A DNA stretch of 36,916 nucleotides, taken from contig QANT01000210.1 of the NCBI GenBank assembly GCA_003254885.1, positions 1 to 36,916 of the forward strand, read 5' to 3'. A model generated the notes under the pieces. It was not told the origin of the DNA. It was given only the letters and a program-made list of their open reading frames with translations, and did no database searches. Shown here in pieces: positions 12,907 to 22,246 of this stretch (the first letter of the stretch is position 1; each line of letters begins with the position of its first letter). The stretch comes from Purshia tridentata (lineage: Eukaryota; Streptophyta; Magnoliopsida; Rosales; Rosaceae). The position numbers were made by a program, and so were the translations under genes.

Positions 12907-13311
12907 ATGGGTTTCTTCACTACTACTCAAACCTTCAAGTACATCATCTGCACCTTCCTTTTCCTCCTACTCCTCCTCCACACCCCCTCTTCTTCTGCCC
13001 TCATCTCATCATCATCATCATCACCATCGCCATCACCATCATCATCATCCCATGAAACCCAAACCCAATACCAAGTGTTGTACATCAAGAACACCAAGCC
13101 CTTCTTCTTGGAGAAACAAGAAGCGAACAAGAAGCTGAAGAGGAGGAGGCGAATGGTGAAGAGAAAGCAGGCGGCCAACAACAACTACTTCAAAACCAGG
13201 TCTTTCTCCGTCATGCTGCCTAAGGGTTTCGTCCCTCCTTCTGGTTCCTCGCCTTGCCACAATGAAAACCCCAACTCTGTTGTCTTCTTCTGCGACCTTG
13301 CAAAACCCTAA
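12907..13311 (+). CDS. IDA-like (IDL) signalling peptide precursor
   Basis: A 134-aa intronless precursor of a secreted peptide hormone, by resemblance to INFLORESCENCE DEFICIENT IN ABSCISSION-like proteins, which signal through HAESA-type receptor kinases. The N-terminus has a hydrophobic signal peptide (about residues 11-31, ending SSSA). A Ser/Pro low-complexity stretch encoded by TCA/CCA repeats, then a very basic KRRRRMVKRK segment (about 77-87), follow. The conserved C-terminal box is LPKGFVPPSGSSPCHN at residues 104-119. Against the IDA core (PPSAPSKRHN) it keeps PPS, a later Ser and HN, but has Pro-Cys in place of Lys-Arg. It has a 15-residue tail (ENPNSVVFFCDLAKP) with a second Cys. 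Whether the Cys marks a subfamily or a change in this lineage I cannot tell. Class assignment is moderate. Confidence 0.62.
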   Translation: MGFFTTTQTFKYIICTFLFLLLLLHTPSSSALISSSSSSPSPSPSSSSHETQTQYQVLYIKNTKPFFLEKQEANKKLKRRRRMVKRKQAANNNYFKTRSFSVMLPKGFVPPSGSSPCHNENPNSVVFFCDLAKP

Positions 13312-13557
13312 AGCCCGACTACTCCAATGCTACTCATCTTCTTCGATCATCATCGATATATCAAAATGGGGCCGGCTTTTCATTTTTTTTCTCGATGGAT
13401 ATCACCAGCTGTAATATTAGCTTCGACTTTCTTTATGACTTTCTTGGTCAATTTTGTTTCAGATTTATCGTCCCTCCTTCTGGTAATTCGAATTCAAAAG
13501 GTGCCATAATAATTGTAAACTCTATTTGTTAGCCATGTAATGACAAGTGACACATGA

Positions 13558-13584
13558 TATAGTATAGTATAGTATAGTATAGTA
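13558..13584. repeat. (TATAG)n pentanucleotide microsatellite
   Basis: Five uninterrupted units of TATAG plus partial ends are read directly from the sequence. Confidence 0.9.
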
Positions 13585-14465
13585 AAATCATCAGAAAAAT
13601 TAATCCAACTTTGATAATTTCTATATATAATCTTCTGTCGAGCTCTACTTTATGTTGCTTCAAGGCAAATTACCTCAAAATTTTCTTGAACTTTTCTTTT
13701 TTTCCCATTTTAATTTCTTGATATATAAAGCTTAATGAAGAAATACAGATTGTAATTGAAAATGCATTAATATGATGTTGTGAATGTTGATCGAGACATA
13801 TATGTTACAGGTGATGAGAATCAGATGTTTGTTCCCAAGACATGTACAGATTTGGGTACGTTTGATTTTTAGCTCCTCGATCATACAGAAAAAGTCAATC
13901 CGAAAAATGGGAAGAGGGCATGTGAATTTGCATCGATCGTATGAGGGGGGGGAGGGGAACTTTTTATTTCACGGGTTGGTCAAGTTTTCGTAGCGTGCAC
14001 TCCATGCATGGAATGGTACGGCTCTTTTTGCGATGGGCGTGCAAATCTATACATAGAATCCATATTCCCATTCCTTTTATAGTTATACTACCCTTCATAT
14101 TCTAATATTATTCACTTCTATTCCATGTATGTACCCTAAACTATTACTATGGTGTATTGTTTTATACCCATATCTTTATATATTCCAGTACAGCACCAGT
14201 TGTATATTCTATTTTTCCCTCTCATTGTGGACGTACAATATATTTTGCGTGAACTATTGAGTATTGGCCTCTTCTCCCCCTACTTTTTTGTACTTGATCT
14301 GAAAGTAGTAATTTAATTCTTGAGTGCAAAAGCCTCGGTGTTTATATGATATATGTAATTTGTGAATCATAAGTGATTGTACATAGCTAGAGTTTATCTT
14401 AAAATTTCGTATTTGAAGAGAAACTCTTTCTTGTTACCCAGCAAAACTTACTCTGCATCCCGTCA

Positions 14466-14491
14466 GGCCCAAACTTTAGAGTATTTGGGCC
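14466..14491. promoter_or_regulatory. Inverted pair of Site II elements (GGCCCA / TGGGCC)
   Basis: GGCCCA at 14466-14471 and TGGGCC at 14486-14491 lie 148-173 bases upstream of the maturase ATG. TGGGCC/T elements are enriched in promoters of plant nuclear genes for mitochondrial and ribosomal proteins and are bound by TCP factors. That fits a nuclear gene for a mitochondrial splicing factor. Function is inferred from motif and context. Confidence 0.55.
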
Positions 14492-14638
14492 CTTAGAAGA
14501 GTTTGGAAGGCTCACATGACCTAGGACCAGCCGATCTCAAATAGTGAAACTGAAGGCCTTCTCAAACAGACCAGAGACAGGGGTGAGGGTCTGAGACTTT
14601 GACTCTATGTCCCTGAAATCATCTTCAACCCAACAAAA

Positions 14639-16708
14639 ATGTCAGTGAGAACAGCCATCAAACACCTCCAATGCCACTACCACTCCCCCTTTCTGAAAAC
14701 TCTCACTCGTACTCTCTCCTGGTCCCTCTCCACACCACCTTCACCAAAGTCACCGCCATTAAAGCAAGACCAGCAAGACCAGCAAGACCCATACTCGCTC
14801 CTCAAAGAAGACCCAATTGAAATCTGCACCTCTCTGTGGGTCAAGACCTTCTCTTCCCCACCCACCATCACCTTCCCACACCTCACCGGCTTCCTCTCCA
14901 AATTCGACCTCTGGGTCTTGGCCTACCAGCGATCATGCGCCCACGTGACCGGCACGTTCCCTCCCCGCAACGCCATCCACTCCCACGTCCTCCACGACCT
15001 CCTCTCCCTCCGAAACGCCGTAGTTCGCGGCCAGTTTGCTTGGAACAAGAAGACCCAGCAGCTCATTCGGAGCCCCAACGACAAGCCCAGTACCGAGCTC
15101 GTCTCCAAGCGTAAGCTCCAGGCTATGCTTGAGTCCGACGAGCCCTGCTTTCAGGACCGGGTCGTTCAGGAGGTCTTGTTGCTGATATTGGAGCCTGTTT
15201 TCGAGGCCCGGTTCTCGCCCAAGTCCCACGCTTTTCGACCCGGTCGAAATGCCCACACGGTCATTCGGACTATCCGGAGCAACTTCGCCGGGTACTTGTG
15301 GTTCCTGAAAGGCGATGTCAGTGAAATTTTCGACAATGTGGATAGGGATGTGGTTATGGGTTGCTTAGAGCAGGCCGTGAGGGACAAGAAGATCTTGGGT
15401 TTGGTCAAATCAGCAGTCAGAGCTCCTAATCGAAAACGGAGCAATGGTGATGAAGATTGGGCAAAGAAGAAGAAGAAAAAGAAGGCGTCTAAGAAGAAGA
15501 AGATTTTGAACGATAAGGAGCCGAAACCCGACCCGTATTGGTTGAGAACGTTCTTCAATTTTGCACCTGAAGAGGCTGCTAAGGTACCTTCTTATGGTAA
15601 CTGTGGAATTTTGAGTCCTTTACTTGCTAATGTGTGTCTTAATGAATTGGATAAAATTATGGAGGATAAGATAGTTGAGTTCTTTAGGCCATCCAAGCTT
15701 GATTCTATTTGGAAAGATTCGATAAACGATGGTTGTCATAACCCGGCTTGGCCGGAGTTTGTTCCTTCTAGTGGGAATGAGAAGACTAGAAAAATGGATT
15801 ATATTCGATATGGGGGTCATTTCTTGATTGGTATTCGAGGGCCTAGAGAGGATGCAGTGGATATTCGTAAGCAGATTATAGAGTTTTGTGAGAGAAGATT
15901 CGGGTTAAGGTTGGATAACTCCAAGGTGGAGATTGAACACATATCTAGGGGAATTCAGTTCTTGGACCATATAATTTGCCGCAGGGTTATACACCCTACG
16001 CTACGGTACACAGCCACTGGAGGTAATATTGTGAGTGAAAAAGGTGTAGGGACTCTGCTTTCAGTTACTGCTAGCTTACAGCAATGCATTCGCCAATTCA
16101 GGCGGCTTGAATTTGTTAAGGGTGATAAAGATCCGGAGCCACTGCCTTGCAATCCAATGCTTTACTCCAGTCAAGCTCATACCAACTCCCAGATGAATAA
16201 GTTGTTGGAGACCATGGCTGATTGGTACAGATATGCTGATAATCGCAAGAAAGTTGTTGGTTTTTGTGCTTATGTGATTCGAAGCTCTTTGGCTAAACTG
16301 TATGCTGCAAGGTATAGACTAAAATCACGAGCCAAGGTGTATAGAATAGCTTCCCGTGATCTCAGTCGTCCACTTACGGAGAGCAGTAACAACTCTGCAC
16401 CTGAGTATTCTGATCTATTGAGGATGGGACTTGTTGATGCAATCGAAGGTGTCCGGTTCTCACACATGTCTTTGATTCCATCTTGTGATTACACTCCATT
16501 TCCCAGAAATTGGATCCCAGATCATGAGCGGCTCTTACGTGACTATATCAAACTTGAAGACCCAAAATTATTCTGTGACATTCATAGATCAATTAAACGA
16601 GATGGATTAAGTTTGCCTCAAGAGGAGATATCTGAAATTCTGTGGGATTTCAAAACCCTTGGGGTTCGAAACTTTCACAATAAGGGAGAAAAAGAAGACA
16701 AAAAGTGA
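14639..16708 (+). CDS. NMAT1: Nuclear-encoded mitochondrial group II intron maturase nMAT1
   Basis: A 689-aa intronless protein (Arabidopsis nMAT1 is about 710 aa) that helps splice mitochondrial group II introns; in Arabidopsis its targets are in nad1, nad2 and nad4 of complex I. The N-terminus (MSVRTAIKHLQCHYHSPF...) is rich in Arg, Ser and Leu, lacks acids and looks like a mitochondrial presequence. An RT-like region follows: FRPGRNAHTVIRTIRSN, then GDVSEIFDNVD with the first catalytic-type Asp at about 226, then NCGILSPLLANVCLNELD. The normal YADD box reads YGGH at 391-394, so reverse transcription should be impossible. The maturase X domain lies around residues 505-590 (NPMLYSSQAHTN, then ADWYRYADNRKKVVGFCAYV). 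No HNH/endonuclease domain is seen. A Lys-rich insertion (about 274-292) sits in the RT region. It lies beside MNS3, as in Arabidopsis At1g30000/At1g30010. Confidence 0.93.
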   Translation: MSVRTAIKHLQCHYHSPFLKTLTRTLSWSLSTPPSPKSPPLKQDQQDQQDPYSLLKEDPIEICTSLWVKTFSSPPTITFPHLTGFLSKFDLWVLAYQRSCAHVTGTFPPRNAIHSHVLHDLLSLRNAVVRGQFAWNKKTQQLIRSPNDKPSTELVSKRKLQAMLESDEPCFQDRVVQEVLLLILEPVFEARFSPKSHAFRPGRNAHTVIRTIRSNFAGYLWFLKGDVSEIFDNVDRDVVMGCLEQAVRDKKILGLVKSAVRAPNRKRSNGDEDWAKKKKKKKASKKKKILNDKEPKPDPYWLRTFFNFAPEEAAKVPSYGNCGILSPLLANVCLNELDKIMEDKIVEFFRPSKLDSIWKDSINDGCHNPAWPEFVPSSGNEKTRKMDYIRYGGHFLIGIRGPREDAVDIRKQIIEFCERRFGLRLDNSKVEIEHISRGIQFLDHIICRRVIHPTLRYTATGGNIVSEKGVGTLLSVTASLQQCIRQFRRLEFVKGDKDPEPLPCNPMLYSSQAHTNSQMNKLLETMADWYRYADNRKKVVGFCAYVIRSSLAKLYAARYRLKSRAKVYRIASRDLSRPLTESSNNSAPEYSDLLRMGLVDAIEGVRFSHMSLIPSCDYTPFPRNWIPDHERLLRDYIKLEDPKLFCDIHRSIKRDGLSLPQEEISEILWDFKTLGVRNFHNKGEKEDKK

Positions 16709-17612
16709 TTTCCTGGAAGTGCCTGGTACGTGATGAATTCTGTCATGGAATAGAAAATGATACTTGACTGGTAGTTTTCAGGGTAGGACTCCTGCTTGGG
16801 ATGCTAGTGGCCATTGCCACTTTCATGAAAGGCTTGTCAACTAACCATTATCATACTTTTTTTAGTCCAGATGGTTTAGTTATCTGTGGACTGTGTTATC
16901 AAGAAGGAATATTCAGGTGGATATCAATAGTGTGATTGAAATTTGGTGTGTGACAGAGAGAATAGAAAGACAAAAAGGACTGAATTGGAGCTGAAAGGAG
17001 AAGTCAGAAGTGACTTTGATTTGGGACTAGATGTGATAAAAGTTTTCTCAAATGGTCGGCCAATGTAAGTGGTATGGTTAGCATGAACCATTTATTCAGT
17101 ATGAAGTGTCACTGGTAGAGGACACAAGTAAAGTTTCTTCAGACTACTCTATAGACTCAGTATTGGAGTATTTATAATATAAGCAAATGAATCAAGAAAG
17201 GAGTATTTATGAACTGTTGTCGTCACCAGAAAACTAAGAAAGTCAGAGTAAGCTTCTGAATATCTGCTGTTGCTGGTGTTGTGACTTCGGCATTCTTAAG
17301 GAAGAATGGTCAAAATATGGAACAAAAATGGTTTTGTGGAGCATTTTTCAATGAAACCTAAGGTTTGAAGTCTACTTTAGATCTAACATGCTTGGTAAAC
17401 TGATGCTGTTTTTCTGTACAACTAGGGTTTTATTCATTCATGCTTCACAAACTATAGAGAATTGGTTTTATCTAAGATAACCTTAATGGAGAAACGATCT
17501 TTAATATATAGAGGTTCTCCATCACTAACTCATACATCACGTACACTGAACCTGATTATAACTGAGTTAAATGCTTAGACTTTTTTTCTGAAGCTCTGAA
17601 TAGTGAAAATAC
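16709..17612. other. Intergenic region downstream of nMAT1
   Basis: It should begin with the nMAT1 3' UTR. I see no coding exon, RNA gene or repeat of note. Confidence 0.5.
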
Positions 17613-18012
17613 TCAGTGCTTGTTTTTCTGATCACCATCATCCTTATCATCTTGGCCCTCAAATGCTGAAGCTGGGAATGTTCCAGTCAGGCTAGTGGGA
17701 GTTTTAAAGAAAAGCTTGTCTGAAGAGAGAGATCTTTGAAGTAGAATTCAGAAACAGAGATCGGAAGAACATTTCCTTGCTAGCACAACTAGTGAGCTTC
17801 CTAATCCTACATTTCTCCACCAGCATTTTTAGCTTAGCATTGTAAACGATGGTCTCGCTGATGCTCTTAAATTTGTGCTCCTTCTTCTTCTGCTTCAGCC
17901 ACACAAAGCCAGAGGGTCTGCAGTGCTCCATCTCCTCAATGTGCTTGCACAGAGCTTCACCATTGTAAATCTCTGCGTTATTTCTATGGCTTTCAGTCAA
18001 TTTGGAATCCAT
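17613..18012 (-). pseudogene. Decayed DUF538 family copy
   Basis: From the ATG at 18012 the frame reads a DUF538 N-terminus (NAEIYNGEALCKH) and the middle block SGFVWLKQKKKEHKFKS, matching the intact DUF538 gene at 22995-23453 (EIYHGEALCRQ, SGFFWLKQKKKKEYRFRA). Two lesions are visible. About 20 residues between the blocks, which in the intact copy carry LLEKMCLPQGLLPLDDVVEL, are missing in frame. After KEM the C-terminal block continues in another frame: KTPTSLTGTFPASAFEG, ending at a TGA at 17613-17615, while the original frame stops at 17704-17706. An in-frame TGA also lies in the shifted frame near the junction. Expression as a truncated 102-aa protein is possible; decay is the simpler reading. 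Confidence 0.75.
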
Positions 18013-18914
18013 CTTGGAGAATGGAGGTGTTGGCAAGAAGCAAGAGCTGATTGGAGGAAATTGAATGGGTGTGGACTTAATATATATATATATATATATA
18101 TATATGAATATTGTGACTAGATTTTCTGGTTGGGAAATCAAAACTAGCTCCTTACTTGTGTGTAATACTTTGATTTGATTAATGTTTGATGTAGCAATAG
18201 CATGAACTAGGAGGATGAAATCAATGTGAAGCTTATTGTTATTATTCAATTTGAAGCCCATAGGGGGGCTATGGGAAGGCTACATGTAGCCAATAGCCAT
18301 GTTTTGTGACCCATAAGTATTTAATTTAGTAGGGCTGCTCTAGGCGTCTAGAGGCCTCTTTGAAAGCTCAACGTTTACATATTTGGAACACTGTTCTTGT
18401 ACATGTATGAACGACTTTGGTGCATGAAAATTGAAATGCTTACCAAACACAACGATCGTTAGATCAACAACTAGCTAGTACTTTCAACCCAAATTATATT
18501 CCCAATAGTTACAATAAAAGGAACCCATTCCAACACAAAACTAACCAATAGAAAGCAAAATGTGTGAAAGACACAGAGGGATGCATGTCTCATACTGGTC
18601 TCATAAAAATTAATTTGATATTCAAGTGTAAAAATCAAATTCATATTCAATCATCTTGATTTATTTGAGATTTAAACTCTGATTATCCTCCATAAACCCA
18701 AATTCATTAACAAATGAAATGAAACTAATAAAGAAAGTTAAGGACTTTCATTCCCAAAATTAAGCTTTCAATTTTTGCCATCATCACCATCATCGTTATC
18801 AAGCTCAAAAGCTGCTTATGCCTGCACACGGCTTCACTGTGGTAGACATTTGCTGTGTTTGTTTTGAATCAAAGAGAGTGTTTTAATAGTAGTCTGCCTA
18901 GCTAAGTAGGTAGT
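18013..18914. other. Intergenic region
   Basis: AT-rich sequence between the DUF538 relic and the SAR1-like gene. Apart from the (TA)n run, nothing is recognised; the right end should hold the 3' UTR of the SAR1-like gene. Confidence 0.5.
18080..18105. repeat. (TA)n microsatellite
   Basis: About 13 TA units lie just upstream (on the - strand) of the DUF538 relic. They are read directly. Confidence 0.9.
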
Positions 18915-19919
18915 CTAGATGTATTGAGAAAGCCACTCAAAGCCTTGGGCATACCCCATGTCTTGGCAAAAGCTGCACATGAACACCTCCAGGGGGCGGC
19001 GGAAATTGCGCTTATTTTTACGGGTCTTACCGGTGGTTAAGTGATTGAGGCCAATAGAGTCACACAGTTCTTCCTCTGAGGCAGCATCAGGCAAATCAAT
19101 CTTATTTCCCAATATCAAAAATGGGACACTTGCCAATGACTCATCCAAAAGAAGAGCATCCAGCTCCTTTTTTGTCTCTGGAAATCTCTCCCTGTCATAA
19201 GCATCAATCATGTACACTACACCATCCACCTACACAACGTCTCAATTAGGTACAAATAATACTAACAAAAAACACCAAATGTAGGAGCATTTTAGCCAAC
19301 CCTGAATAACCTAAATCAGACCTGTAATCAATTTGGGTTTAACATATGCATATATATGTTAAGTATCCTAAAGTTCTGAATAATTGTATCGAATATCAAC
19401 CACTATTCAAAAGATTGAACGAACGAATAAAATTTAGCAAGCAAATACGTACACACTAAACTCGCATATTTTGAGTAAAAAAATTTTAACCTTCCCTCCG
19501 TCGTAGTAGTTGGCCTGGGACGCTCTGTGAGCTATCTGAGGCCTACCCACATCTGTGAAATTAACGAACTTCATCTTCCCTATAGTGAATACTCCCTGCA
19601 TGATTATGCCCCGACTCGGTGTGAGTTGAAGATAAAAATCCTGCAATATATCAAATAACGAAACCTAACACCATGAAACAACAATCGCTTATTTTTTAAA
19701 TAATAAATTCAAATAAGACAGACAGAGAAAACAGAGAAGAGGTACGCTACCTACCTTACTTCTGAGCATGTAAGTCAAGCAGGTCTTTCCAGCATTATGA
19801 ATCCCTAAGACCAAGATGACTTTATGGCGCTTCTTCGAGGGCCATAGCACCCAAACCAATGCCATTGCCACAGCTCCATACAACACACGCGCAACCGAAG
19901 AATAAAAACCGTACGTCAT
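18915..19919 (-). CDS. Divergent SAR1-like small GTPase
   Basis: Resembles SAR1, the GTPase that starts COPII coat assembly at ER exit sites. Exons in transcript order: 19919-19755, 19640-19491, 19229-18915; 630 bases, 209 aa (SAR1 is about 193), all introns phase 0 and GT-AG. Conserved: P-loop GIHNAGKT (39-46), VDGVVYMIDAYDRERF, VPFLILGNKIDLP with NKID at 147-150, RPLEVFMCS and the C-terminal GFEWLSQYI. Changed: the switch I region has no PTxHPTSE-type motif (Met at the usual Thr), and switch II DLGGHQ reads DVGRPQ (85-90), losing the Gly of DxxG and the catalytic His. The N-terminus is about 16 residues longer and carries a continuous hydrophobic stretch (about 12-26) followed by PSKKRHK. 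The intact frame and splice sites argue against a simple pseudogene, but nucleotide cycling should be abnormal. A new function, dominant regulator or early decay are all possible. Confidence 0.75.
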
Positions 19920-21064
19920 AAGTGGATACAACCCTGATTAATTAGTATGATCCAAAGTCACAAGTTTGCACTCAGTTTTTTAAAAAAACCTACAACAATT
20001 GCAAAGGCGATATTTAGGGTTTAGGGATATCTGTATTTTATTACCTATAATATACACAACTCAAAAGCCCACTTCACAATAACAAAACAAAAAAAAAAAA
20101 ACATTGTCTTCCATTGCTACAAACAAAATTTTAATGCAATAAATTGGGTACATTTTAAACCAATAGCAAATTGACAAAAACCATTAAACCCACCAAATAG
20201 TAGCTACAAATAAAATAATAGAAATTTGCTTATGAATAGTTTCTGAGTGTTAGTGCACCTTAATTGCGTCTACGTCTTCTAAAATCAGATGAAGAAGAAA
20301 CAGATAGCCTCTGGACGTTTTGATGCGTTTTTATATTAGGGTAGATGAAACGAGTGCTAGAGAGATAGGGGCAGATGTGAAAATTTATTGTTTTTTTCAG
20401 AAGATTCTAATCCAATGGGAGGACGATACACATCATACCGTATGGAAGAATGAAGATTGCGAGGGCTTAGTATTTGGGCTGCACAATGGGCTACTTGGAT
20501 TGTACCCATTCGAAAACCCCGTTCAGTTATCATAATTTTTTAAAGAATACTTTATTAATAAGCACAACTTATTATATTTAAACTCAAATTTTAAATTTAT
20601 TTAGTTTTAAGCCACAATAAATATAGTTCTTTATTGACAAGCCACAAAATACATTTTTAAGCAAAAAAAATAAAAAAATTCAGCTATAAGAATATAAAAA
20701 CAAAAAACAAAAAATTTCTAAGAAAAAAATTAAGTAAAGTGTAATTCTATGAAATTATAAAAAATAATTCTTGACATATGACGTTAGAACAAAAAAATTA
20801 AACCAAAGTGTAACTCAACAAAACCCAAAATTAAATCTTAACTCAATAAGAATTACACTTTAAAAATGATTAAATCTTAAGTCAATAAATTACATTTTTA
20901 AAATGAAACAATTACACTTTAGAAGTATAACTTTTGATGACTCTTGGTGATCACATGCATATATATAGAGCATGTACGTACTTCTAATTAACTGACCAAC
21001 CACTAATTAATAGGCAGTCTAATTAAGATATATTCTGATCATCTTGATTGTCTCATTTGCCATC
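19920..21064. other. Intergenic region upstream of the SAR1-like gene
   Basis: Contains the telo-box and, at 20475-20492, two TGGGCT Site II-type motifs, and is otherwise AT-rich. An open frame at 20320-20535 has no recognisable feature and overlaps the Site II motifs, so I leave it unnamed. Confidence 0.5.
20013..20026. promoter_or_regulatory. Telo-box: two perfect TTTAGGG units
   Basis: (TTTAGGG)2 reads CCCTAAACCCTAAA on the strand of the SAR1-like gene and lies about 95 bases upstream of its ATG. AAACCCTAA telo-boxes occur in 5' regions of plant growth and translation genes, often with Site II motifs. Two TGGGCT motifs do occur at 20475-20480 and 20487-20492. Function here is inference. 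Confidence 0.5.
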
Positions 21065-21342
21065 ATGGCTTGTGACAAAGGTTTCTCCTGCAATTACATG
21101 CTATTGGAGCCTAAGGACTTGGGCTTTTTTGATCTCCTTCACCTCTTGTTTTCTAATAACTTGGAGAGGAGGAGGTCTGTTGACTCTTCTAATGACATAG
21201 AGGATGACTTTCAATGCAGGTGGCTCATATTCTTCTCAATTATGGTCCAAAAGGTGTTGCGTGGCAAAGCCAATGTCAACTGTTGGCTGGGCCATCAAGA
21301 TGTGCTTGAACCTTGTTCCCAGCAACGGCAATGACTTGGTCG
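21065..21342 (+). pseudogene. First-exon fragment of an OBL1-like oil-body triacylglycerol lipase
   Basis: Starting at ATG 21065 the frame reads CDKGFSCNYMLLEP, then FFDLLHLLFSNNLERRRSVDS and CRWLIFFSIMVQKVL, a pattern I recognise as the N-terminal part of plant OBL1-type class 3 lipases. Near 21280-21295 the frame slips: the following bases read KMCLNLVPSNGNDLV in another frame, matching what should follow in the family, while the original frame runs to a TGA at 21335. No lipase core (GxSxG) is found downstream; the similarity ends at an A-rich tract. It looks like a truncated, frameshifted gene fragment or transposed exon. Family recognition is from memory, hence moderate confidence. Confidence 0.6.
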
Positions 21343-21993
21343 AAAAAAAAATAAGAAATAATTAAATAAAAGAAGAATAAATAAATAAAAACAAATAAAA
21401 GAAGAATAAGAGCGTAAGAATATACTTCCTTTTTGTCGTTATCTTCAGCAAGCTTGGAAGTTAGGATTGGCTCTCAACGTTTGAAAGCCACGGAAGGACA
21501 AAGAAAAATAGAAAGCAATAAATGTCCCTATTGAATAGTATTAATCAAAGTAATTAAAGTAAAAGTTAATAGCTTTAAAATAAACAAACTAAATACAATG
21601 GTTTAAGACTGAATTTGAGGATTAGTTGTGGCTTAAGAGTAGTTTACACTTTTTTAAAAGGTTATTTCATTAAAACTATTAAAATACAATAATCTTTTTG
21701 TTTAGCTACCAAAACATAATCACACTTTTAGTTTACATACTAGTTGACTATTCAAAGAGTCAGGATATATAAATATACATGGTTATTAACTTATTTACTC
21801 ATTTGCCAGCCCAAAAAAAATTAAGTATATAAACTCTAAATCTCACACTCAAACTAGCTACCACAAACATTACATTATTTATATGGGCATATAGTTGTTG
21901 TTGGAGATTTTTTACATATTGCATAAAAATAGTACCTAATTTGAAACCCCCAACTATTAAAAATAGTACCATATTGCATTGGTTTTACGGCTT

Positions 21994-22057
21994 TTATGTT
22001 AGGGTTTAGTTTTAAAATTTTGAGCGCTCAAAATTTTAAAGCTAAACCCTAACATAA
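21994..22057. repeat. Near-perfect 64-base palindrome with telomere-like arms
   Basis: The left arm 21994-22025 and right arm 22026-22057 are reverse complements with one mismatch in 32 positions and no spacer; the centre is GAGCGCTC. Each arm contains TTAGGGTTTAG or its complement, similar to plant telomere units. It may be a small fold-back element or an inverted duplication. Confidence 0.85.
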
Positions 22058-22246
22058 CTCCTCTACCAAGACAATTCTATATCTTAAGAGAATAAATAGA
22101 GCAAAATAGGGAAATACCCTTCAAATCCGGAAAAGGAAGCACTAAAACAAACATAAAAATAACTAAAAAAGTAAAATTGAGATTTAGAAAAAAAAAATTA
22201 AACAAATAAAGCTCAAAACAAATAGGTTGTATATTTGTGACCTATT

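Larger units (their letters stand above)
13312..14638. other. Intergenic region between IDL and nMAT1
   Basis: Holds the 3' UTR of the peptide gene, a pentanucleotide microsatellite at 13558-13584 and, near its right end, the nMAT1 promoter with two Site II elements. Short open frames here have no recognisable protein features. Confidence 0.55.

Noticed and set aside
14923-15558. Several long open frames antisense to nMAT1
   Set aside because: They are shadows of a long GC-rich coding region with strong maturase similarity on the + strand.
14639-16708. Possible mobile group II intron
   Set aside because: There is no intron RNA structure around the gene, the RT box is degenerate, there is no endonuclease domain, and an N-terminal targeting sequence is present. 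It is a host splicing factor.
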